NCBI GenBank assembly: GCA_021234155.1
Contig: JAJEKV010000035.1
Coordinates: 2,108,001 to 2,172,000 of the forward strand
DNA: 64,000 nucleotides
Direction of reading: 5' to 3'
DNA from: Isoetes taiwanensis
Taxonomy: Eukaryota; Streptophyta; Lycopodiopsida; Isoetales; Isoetaceae
Shown here: piece after piece, positions 56,154 through 64,000 of the stretch
How positions within the stretch are numbered: position 1 is the stretch's first letter
How the letters are laid out: each line of letters opens with the position of its first letter
Made by a program: the position numbers and the translations under genes
The notes under the pieces: model-generated
Told to the model about the DNA's origin: nothing
Database searches by the model: none
What the model saw: the letters and a program-made list of their open reading frames with translations, nothing else

Positions 56154-57690
56154 TAATTACATTTTTCATTCTCAAAGGTATTGTCAAATTCCCAGTCTTA
56201 AATGATTTTTTGCTAGAAACTATTCAAAGCTTGGAAGAATGCAATGCGTTAATATAACTTCGTTTAGGGGGTGCAACGGCCTGCATTGACTTAATCCAAA
56301 GGGAAAAAGTGACAATGAGGTAGCAATTCAGAATATTGGAGCTGAACGAGAAAATGGAAATTAAAAATCTGGATTTCTACACGTCTTACTGCGGGTCACA
56401 TCTTGGTAGAACCATATCTATGAACTTCCACCTATGTTGATTGTGTAAGTCAGTTCAGGCAAAGGTAACTGGCTAATCAGACATGACTTATCATTACAAT
56501 GTTTGAATACCATGCTCAAATAGTGAAATGCCCACTATTCATGTTGATGCTTTTGAACTTAATGATCCAATGGTTGGGATGGTATTTTGCACATGAGCAA
56601 ATTATGAGCTTGGCTCGAACTAAATATAAACATAGGAAGATTTGGAAGACATGGGCCAGATTCCACTATTATGTCATGGTTTTAATAATGTATTATCTTG
56701 CCGGAATGGGCACAGTCCGACATTTTTCAGGTCCATACAGAGCATCTGAGTTCTTGCAGACATAAATGAAATAACTGACCTCTGGTCTCTTGAATGTATG
56801 TAAGTCTTCATGCATCTTCTAAACTTATTACTTATTGCAGGTGACATAAGAATTCAGGTACATCACTGCAAGCATACAGAATAGAGCGCACAAATATTAT
56901 GTATGCAACTTGAAATTGATTCAAACTTGTTTGGAAATGGATCCAAGAATGCTGCGTTTGTGAGGTATCAGGTCCAACAATTTATGATGCAAAGCTTTGT
57001 TAGAGTTGAAAGGCCCAATTCATATGAAGAATGAAGTGGCTCAATCTTTATTTCACCCTGCAGTGTTGTACAAAATTCTAGCTTTGCATCCCCTATTTGG
57101 CATGTGGCAAAGAACTTTGCTGGGAAACTATTAGAATAATGTGTCTATCTTGATGCATGTTGTCTTGGTTGTTAATTGCCATCTGTCTACAACAACATAT
57201 TTATATAAATGAAGCATTTGCATTTCCCATAAAGAATGAATCTGACAAAAGGCTCTTCCTATGAGCGAATTCATTTTGAAAAGTTTTGAATTTAATTCTC
57301 CTCTTCAAATGACTATCTTTAGATCTTGTTGAGTTGCTGCTCTTAGCATGGCAGAAATGCCGTGGCATGTTGAAAAATTATGCACAAAGGAAAGTGTGGA
57401 AAGATATTTCATAGCATGGAGCTTATTGAAAGAGAAGAAATTATTGCTTCAAGGATTGCACAGGTTTTCTGGGACACATGATGCAGGAAAAGGGCCACTG
57501 CAGTAGACAATCTATTTTGAATGATAATTTTATTCGCCCTCTTTGTTTTTCCTGGATGTTTGATTGCCAACTAGAATGGGAAACCAAGTATATACGCATG
57601 GAATGTTGTCGCTTCTACAACAAACGACATGACTCCAAAAGGCAGTTGTCACGCGTTAGATTTATTATGTTTATAGTACTATTCTGAAAG
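56154..57690. other. Remaining Helitron interior, no certain gene
   Basis: AT-rich. May contain further introns and exons of the captured source gene; no other conserved block of glutamate dehydrogenase was read. A short duplication of the sequence around CACGCGTTAGA...TATTCTGAAAGCATTT occurs on both sides of the LTR element (57648-57695 and about 60002-60090). Confidence 0.35.
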
Positions 57691-57695
57691 CATTT

Positions 57696-57817
57696 TGTTA
57701 CGCACTAGCACCTCTAGTGATAACCAACACACCAAAAGGGCGGATCCTTCAAGGAAATCGTTATCCAATGGGCCCCAACCTTTCTAGGCTTTATCCCATA
57801 CCCCACAGACCATATCA
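57696..57817 (-). repeat. 3' LTR of the non-autonomous element
   Basis: 122 bases, TGTTACGCACTAGC to CAGACCATATCA, preceded by target duplication CATTT and followed by the polypurine tract. Confidence 0.95.
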
Positions 57818-57906
57818 ATTCCTCCCCTCCTCGAGATGCTTGCCCTCAAGCATGTGGAACACACCAATGTTGCCACGAGGAATTGAACCTTGGCTCTGGT
57901 ACCAAT

Positions 57907-58745
57907 TGATATGGATCACACCAATGAACCATACCTTTTATATCCCTGAAACCTTATTTAAGGCTTCTCAATCAATTCATGGTCTCCCAATCTGTAATCC
58001 ATCCAGAATTGCTACATAATCCACAATCAAACTGTTAGCAATGACAAAGGATATCTATTTGAAACAAGCATACAATATGAGTTACATAGATAACTCAGAT
58101 TGGCCAAGCTCTAGTTCATCAAAACCAGAGTTAGGTCAAGATGCAATAACCAATGTATGATAGTTCACCACCCAACCGGGTCATTTGGTGCTAAGAATTG
58201 GCAAAATTATGGCAAGGCCTGACAATCAGTTTCCACTGGTAGCTCCTCCCTCGAGCTAGGAGTCCTCAATATAAGACACCAAGAGTTAGGATCTAGGATA
58301 GTGACAGGCTATTGAATAAGAATAGCAGAAGCTCTAGGAAAAAGTAATGGCTTTCTTAGAATCAGATTCAAGAGCGAATGAGTAGAGCAGTCTTATTTGA
58401 CCCCCTATCACTCTTCTGGCAATATCTCTCTTATTCAGATAAGTCACAGAATCTGCCGCCCCAATTCGGAAACTAGACTCCGAGACGGTTCCAAAGAAGT
58501 AAGAATCGCCTCAATCGGAGCTCTGGTTGCCGAGATATGTGTAACTGAAGTTTAGGCTCTATCTATAGGTCTCTGCTACGACTTTAGCCCTTTTTATTTA
58601 GCTATGCCTTTTAGCTTCATAAATATAGACCATAGGTTGCCTTCATTGCCTTTCCTTACCAATAATTTGCCAAACTTAGACACCCACGCTAGTCCACCAA
58701 GACTAACTTCCAGGACCACTCCCCCGAGCTACCATATCCATATCA
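57907..58745 (-). repeat. Internal LTR-like block with its own PBS and PPT
   Basis: An 839-base block beginning TGATATGG and ending CCATATCA. At its left edge, GGCTCTGGTACCA (57893-57905) is a tRNA-Met-type primer site with one change; at its right edge, the minus strand reads CCAAAAAGGGAAGAAT, a polypurine tract. These are the marks of an LTR in the same orientation as the outer pair, but of different length and sequence. Confidence 0.6.
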
Positions 58746-59550
58746 ATTCTTCCCTTTTTGGAAGCAACTGACCTCAGTTGTAAACCACAAATTAAGCACC
58801 AATTCAATTTGTACATGAGCACCAACTCAATTCATTTTAAGGACCAAAAGCTAGGATTATGATCTCATAAATAGCACCAACTATTTATGACAATCACAAC
58901 TGTTGTGGCTAAAGATTAAGATAAAGATTCAGGGAAGATTTGATTATTCTTTTAAGATATATTAGCAAAGCTTAAGATCTACTAGATAAAATTTAAGTTT
59001 TAAGATAAAGATGTAATTAAGAAAAGATCAAGGGTTCCGTTGAAAGCCGACTCCAACCAGTAGCACCAACTACTGCTCAAAACTCTAGACACCAATCTAG
59101 AATTTCAATGTCATCCATTAACATCAACACTTATGGCACCAACCATTGTGCAACTACTAATGGCATGATCATCCATTAGAAGGAAGCAACACAAAAATAG
59201 ATTTACAATTTCTTACAGACAAATATTCATTATCAAGACATCTTACTAAAACAATGGACCGCACTAACTCGTTTAGTTTGGAATAGTTCAAGATTTATCA
59301 AGGATAAAGAATTCAGATAAAGATTGATCCTCATCCACCATAGATACGCCCTCTCGTAGATGCAGGGAAAAGTTTCAATGTGAGATCCATCCCGCCAAGG
59401 AGATGGATTGTCGGGTTCTCGTTAGGCTTGATTGGAAGGAGATCCATTTTGGCAAATGAAATGGATTGATAAGGAAGACTAGGCTCAGTTCCCTCTCGCT
59501 TATTTCACGTCACCAATCACCAGCACCTATATGTTTCCTGCAACAAACAT

Positions 59551-59574
59551 CTTTTTTTTTTTTTTTTTTTTTTT
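59551..59574. repeat. Poly-T run
   Basis: About 23 T within the LTR element. No adjacent retroelement body was seen, so it is a simple repeat. Confidence 0.8.
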
Positions 59575-59829
59575 ATGCACCAATATATCCAAAGATTGAG
59601 TGATCTGGGTAGAATCAAATTGTGAAAGAATAATTCAAGGAAAGATTTTAAATTCATAGAAAGAAGATCATTTAGATTCTCAAAGGAGAAGGAATTCTAT
59701 TCCAGTTTGCAATCACTAGCACCAACTAGATGACTTACAAACATCAAGAATAGCCAGAATAAGGTTCTCTATTCCTATTTGCAATCTCCAGCACCAACCG
59801 GAAGTCTTTGCAAACTGTAGGAATAGCTT

Positions 59830-59842
59830 GGCTCTGATACCA
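59830..59842 (-). promoter_or_regulatory. Primer binding site (initiator tRNA-Met)
   Basis: GGCTCTGATACCA on the plus strand; its complement TGGTATCAGAGCC pairs with the 3' end of initiator tRNA-Met, the usual primer of many plant LTR elements. Confidence 0.9.
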
Positions 59843-59844
59843 AT

Positions 59845-59966
59845 TGTTACGCACTAGCACCTCTAGTGATAACCAACACACCAAAAGGGCGGATCCTTCA
59901 AGGAAATCGTTATCCAATGGGCCCCAACCTTTCTAGGCTTTATCCCATACCCCACAGACCATATCA
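59845..59966 (-). repeat. 5' LTR of the non-autonomous element
   Basis: 122 bases, identical by eye to 57696-57817, followed by target duplication CATTT. Confidence 0.95.
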
Positions 59967-60928
59967 CATTTGCACTTGATCATGGCACTTCTGAAAGTTT
60001 TTCACGCGTTAGAGTTGATAATTATATTTATCGTACTGTTCTAAAAGCATTTAATAATTATATTTATGGTACTATTCTAAAAGTATCCACACGATCATGT
60101 CATGTCATGGTAATAATATATTTGATAAAGAACCATAAGATTATGTTTTAACTTTGCCTTCAACTGCTTTTGCAAACGTAATTTAACATGTTTGCGCTTC
60201 TAACATCACGCTCAAAATACCACATACAAAGCCCGTTTTATGCATCACCTTAGGAATTATGTGCATGGTCTAACAGCACGAAACAGGAACCTCGCTATTC
60301 AGCTACATATATCAACAACTAATTCAAATTCTGAGATATCAACTTACAGGAAAAAAAGGCAGTTGATGGTTATAATGGCAAGGGATATTCCACTCACTTT
60401 ACATATGCACACCACCATTACAAAAATAAGGGTTAAAAAGCGAGCATATTATGGCCATGCTTTTTCCATCGCGGCCCAAAACATTTATAGGCTCTCAATT
60501 TATGCCCAGCAACGCTGGGCACCATTACTAGTCAAGAATATTTATGTTTGCTGGAATGGGTTTGGCAAGCACAAAAGAACAATGACCTGCTTGGAGTTGC
60601 TGATGCCAGACTTCAATCACGTTACGATGTTGAGCAGATGAGAGTTATGTTGTCTCTGGGCTTGCTTTGTGGCCATCCTGATGCTGAACAGAGACCAAGC
60701 ATAAAAAGATGCTGCCAGATACTGGATGGCGAAGCTGCGCTTCCCAGCCTTCCCAATCTGCCTTTTCTTGGTTCCTCTCAATCAGCTTCAGGTGCAAATT
60801 CTACAATTTCAGGGAAATCTACAAATTCAGCTACAAGTTCCTCTCAATCAACTTCAGGTGCAAATCCTACAAATTCAGGAAAATTTACAAACTCGTCTAC
60901 AATTCGAAATATCTTTTTTGATAAATAA

Positions 60929-63900
60929 GATAAATGATTAAATATTTAAATTTATAGCACTTTCTTGGCAAAACCTATCAACATTTACAATGTTTCAAGA
61001 ATTAAATTTGTTGTTGGATTTTAATCACAGAATTTCTTCTCCCATGTTTTGTAAAAGAGGGTAAGTACATTAATATGTGGACATTAAATTGATTCAAAAA
61101 AAATTCTTAAGTCATGGGTTATGGTAGAGCATGAGATTTCAATCCTGCTATTCGAGGTTCTACATTCGTGTTTATGTTTAGAAAATGACACGGTTGTACC
61201 CTTCTATTTACTGCTTGCAACCAAAACTGCCGCCATTGAAGCCAACATTAAGGCACCAACGAGCAATAGAAATAAATTATCTGGACTGAGTGACTTAGGA
61301 GTGTTGGATAGTAAGGAGCCAGCAGTGAAGATTAGTGAACATCAGGATGCCTCAGCCATTCCAAAACGTGAAGAGTATGCGCATGCTACTCATTTTCTAA
61401 GGTTTCAATGGAAAAATGGCTAGTAAAGCATGCTTGCTTAAATTTTGGCAATAGACCAATCAATGAAACTTTGGGGCACACAAAAAATAGGGCGCCACTG
61501 CTTATAATGATTGATTGTTGCTCTTAATTGCTAACTTGGAAGGCATTCCTCTTCTTTGGGCCAGCAAACTTTCACGTATGCATGATACAGAAAGTGATCA
61601 TGATTAAGTGCTCATGCAAACATGTTGTCGTCAATTGGTGACTTACTATCTTGTTGGTTGGTGGGGGCTTGATTGTTTAAACGAATTGACTGTGGCACTA
61701 GCTCGCCCCTCCAAATATAAACTGTAATTGCCAAAATGAAGAATCAAGTTCAACTATTCCAGACCTTTGGATGAACGAACCATGGTGCCATATTTGTACA
61801 AGCGTTAAACCATGCAACATCTAAAATGCCTATCTCACCGTGTACTATGTATTCACAACCTCAGAAATATTCACTGTCCATGGGTTAACAAGATCTTCTG
61901 AATGCATAGTTGTGAATGCCAAAAATATATCAGATCAAATATCTATTTCAAGGCTGCTACAGTTATTTTTCCACATGTTTGCTAAAGGTTTTTCACTAGA
62001 AATTATATGGAGCACAACTTACAGAAAAGCAGAATGAATAAAGCAAAACGAACTTAGCTTCTGCTTCACCTGAGTTGAACTCGATATTGCCAATAACTCT
62101 TGTAAACTCCACTAAAGACCAACTAGAGCAAATTCTTTGGATGATCTGTTGGGCCATGTCCATTTTATGATAGGGAGAAAGCAACAAAAACGCTGCTGTA
62201 TGATAGGGAGAAAGCAACACAAACAATGATGTGTCAACTAAGCTTTGCAACGCATTGAACTTCCGCACTTTGTTCGTACAAGCTTCTAATTTTAGATCGT
62301 AAAGAAAGTTCATACCTCATACTGGGTGCATTGGAAAGAGCAATCTCAAGGTCTTTTTTCTTTGCCAAAATTTTTGCAACATGATGTCGTTCAGTAGTTA
62401 ATTTCTACTACTCAAGTTTGAAGCCACACAATGCATTCTAGGAATAACACTATGAGATATAAATTGCAGAATGACATATAACTGACCTGCAGTTGAGAAG
62501 AGATGTCGTGAGCAAGTAATCTAAAGCTATCAAATGGCTCTTCCTTGCGCTGGAGATATATGCAGATGTAAGTCCACAGCTACCAAACGAATTAGCAAGT
62601 TTAGCAAGTCATATATTCCTCCATTTGGTTAAATAATATATTGTCAAACGGTTGCTGGGCATTAGTTGGAAATTTTATATGTTTTGGGCTGCAATGAAAG
62701 GGCTTTACCGTACGCAATGAAACTGGCGTTCAATTTGGTGGGGTTTATGTGAGATTATACCACGGCAGTTCAAGCATGAAAAACATTAGTGGTTGTTTGA
62801 GGAAGTTCTTTTATTCGAAGTGCAGTAGATTGGAATTGAAATTTAATTAAAACGCAGTTACTTGTTGTGGCTATGAAGAATTGTGAATTTATACATGTAT
62901 TATCTCAAATCTAGTTGAAGTGGAAAATTCTTATTGTTTTAGTATATGGTAAGACGTGATTGTGTAGTGTTTGTGGTTGATGTTAGGATTTGTATTTTGT
63001 TTAGTAGATTCTTTGATTCGTTGGCATATTGTATTGGATGAACGTCTTGGATTGTAATTTGTTGTCGGTCTTGATTCATGTAGTTGTCATGTCGTACAAA
63101 CACTCGAAATATATCTAGAATCTATTTTGCTTTTGCTAAAATATATTGGTATAATTTGCCTTCGTTATCCTGGAAATAGATATTGAATTAGATTGTTATT
63201 GTTAAATAGGTTTGTTGTATATGGTATTCGTTGTACCTGTGTTCTTATTTCATGCAACTCATTTGCGTTGTGCCCAAGTTTCGCTACAAAGAGTGCAGCA
63301 ACACTCCAAATTCAATCCAGCACTTGGGGTATATTTGCACAAAGATGCAGCACTTATAAGCCTGATCCCCGCGAGCAGTGTGCAAACCCTACCAGCAGAT
63401 CTGGCATTTGCAATATAAGAGAATAGAAAGCAAGCAAATCTCCACCCGTCCTGTTTCAAAATGTGTCCAGTTGAAACATGCAAGATTACAACATAAATTG
63501 CAAAAGCAGATTACATTACAATGCACTTGAGTACTTTGCAAGTAAGAGATACCTATTTTAATCTTGCTTCTATCTATTTGCATGAGCATGCATCAACAAC
63601 AGAAGTTGCATAATAACATCTTTCTTCTTGCATCTAGTTTCCGATCTAGTGTATGACATGGCTGCAGACTAATGCTCAGATTATAAAAGCTCGGATTATT
63701 AGCAAAGGCTAAAGCTAGCATGTACTGTCTTCCATAAATTCGAAATTAGAAAGCAGATTGCCCAAGTTCTTTTGAAAATATTTGGCATCTCAAAATTAGA
63801 AAGGCCATCTCCAAACTGCAGATCCAGTTACAGAGACTTAGATATGGACTGGAGCCTTTTGGACAACACATAATAATTAACACTGGAGCCTTGACCAGGG

Positions 63901-64000
63901 CAAACAAAAATGCAATTTGCAATCAATAGAAACTCAGCAAAGAAAAAAACATTTCTGGAATCGAAGTAGAAATAATATCTAGAACGGGTAATTGATTCTT
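60929..64000. other. Downstream region, no certain gene
   Basis: AT-rich. An open frame at 61121-61423 (MVEHEISILLFEVLHSCLCL..., with ATKTAAIEANIKAPTSNRNK) is not recognised. A 30-base-scale tandem duplication (TATGATAGGGAGAAAGCAAC) occurs at about 62166 and 62200. The sequence GGTTGCTGGGCATTAGTTGG near 62650 resembles the Helitron 3' subterminal region without its hairpin and may be a relic. Confidence 0.35.

Larger units (their letters stand above)
57696..59966 (-). mobile_element. Non-autonomous LTR retrotransposon (TRIM/LARD-like)
   Basis: Identical 122-base LTRs (57696-57817 and 59845-59966), each starting TG and ending CA. The 5-base target duplication CATTT is at 57691-57695 and 59967-59971. 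A primer binding site complementary to initiator tRNA-Met (TGGTATCAGAGCC on the minus strand, 59842-59830) lies 2 bases inside the right LTR, and a polypurine tract (GAGGAGGGGAGGAAT, minus strand, 57832-57818) next to the left LTR, so the element reads on the minus strand. No gag or pol is present. The identical LTRs suggest recent insertion. The interior contains a second LTR-like block. Confidence 0.95.
54791..60531 (+). mobile_element. Helitron inserted in the receptor kinase gene
   Basis: Starts TCCTATATAATAATGTTATA (the same first 20 bases as the Helitron at 34728-37758) and ends TGCCCAGC-AAC-GCTGGGCA hairpin (60503-60521), CCATTA, CTAG (60528-60531). Flanking bases are A (54790) and T (60532), no target duplication. 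Deleting it joins codon AA|T and restores the kinase reading frame (PWENQEYLCLLEWVWQ). It is 5741 bases long, of which 2271 are a later LTR-element insertion plus its 5-base duplication. No helicase gene; it carries a glutamate dehydrogenase fragment. Confidence 0.93.
53514..60928 (+). pseudogene. Hevein-domain receptor-like kinase, disrupted
   Basis: Three collinear parts in one frame (53514-54395, 54396-54790, 60532-60928; about 557 residues in all). N-terminal signal peptide; hevein domain 1 with eight cysteines ([16 protein letters not shown] onward); hevein domain 2 with seven, its first cysteine replaced by Tyr ([10 protein letters not shown]); a Ser/Pro-rich stalk; a transmembrane segment around residues 160-187. 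The kinase domain is of the lectin-receptor-kinase type: [16 protein letters not shown] lysine, HRDIKAANVLL, DFGLSR, APE, SDIYSYGILLLEM. The last part has VADARLQSRYD, AEQRPSIKRCCQILDGEA and a Ser/Thr/Asn-rich tail. All catalytic residues are present. Two lesions: a TAA at 54393-54395 where kinases have Tyr or Phe before MPNGSL, and a Helitron inserted in the Asn codon after PWE. By design it would bind chitin outside and signal inside; this copy cannot be full length. Confidence 0.9.

Noticed and set aside
62641-62680. Another Helitron 3' terminus
   Set aside because: Only half of the hairpin sequence (GTTGCTGGGCATTAGTTGG) is present and there is no CTAG at the right distance.

Overview
This window looks like a transposon-rich nuclear segment of a land plant, most likely a fern or another seed-free plant. 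The evidence is a GH18 chitinase with tandem hevein (CBM18) domains, an architecture I know from Equisetum and related ferns; spliced gene fragments with plant-type GT-AG introns; plant L1-type LINEs and Helitrons; and a captured fragment of a TTLL-type tubulin ligase, a family tied to motile cilia, which suggests a plant with swimming sperm. The species is inferred, not proven. All readings were made by eye, without database searches.

Left part (1-6 kb): a relatively GC-rich block with two decayed minus-strand genes, each with a TATA box about 110 bases upstream of its ATG and a pair of ~67-base palindromes further upstream. One gene (2691-3947) starts with the exact histone H3 tail MARTKQTARK and ends with a recognisable, strongly diverged H3 fold region; between them lies a very long charged linker. 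This long-tailed H3-like gene is the most unusual object in the window. The other gene (about 440-1978) is not recognised.

6.9-14.2 kb: a plus-strand L1-type LINE with a 35-base A tail. 14.7-16.1 kb: a decayed GH18 chitinase copy that has lost its catalytic glutamate. 17.1-17.7 kb: two small inverted-repeat elements.

18.8-38.7 kb: a tandem array (unit about 475-490 bases) split by nested insertions. Two related elements that carry gene fragments and sit in T-runs (19946-29776, with EDM2-like exons; 30190-34702, with TTLL exons) and one Helitron (34728-37758) all lie in the array. A 5.7 kb LINE with a 16-base target duplication lies inside the first. Removing the insertions restores the unit sequence seen in neighbouring copies.

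39-51 kb: a 5'-truncated LINE with a perfect 16-base target duplication, decayed LINE material, a Helitron 5' end, a tRNA-Lys-like relic, a decayed YVDD reverse-transcriptase element, microsatellites, and a ~700-base foldback made of two head-to-head tRNA-derived SINEs.

51.4-60.9 kb: an apparently intact two-hevein GH18 chitinase (minus) lies head to head with a receptor-like kinase gene (plus) whose ectodomain is also two hevein domains. The kinase gene is dead: it has a stop codon in place of a conserved hinge residue, and a 5741-base Helitron inserted in a codon. Removing the Helitron rejoins the kinase reading frame exactly. The Helitron carries a fragment of an NADP-type glutamate dehydrogenase gene, and was itself hit by a non-autonomous LTR element (57696-59966) with identical 122-base LTRs and CATTT target duplications. 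From 60.9 kb to the end no gene could be recognised.
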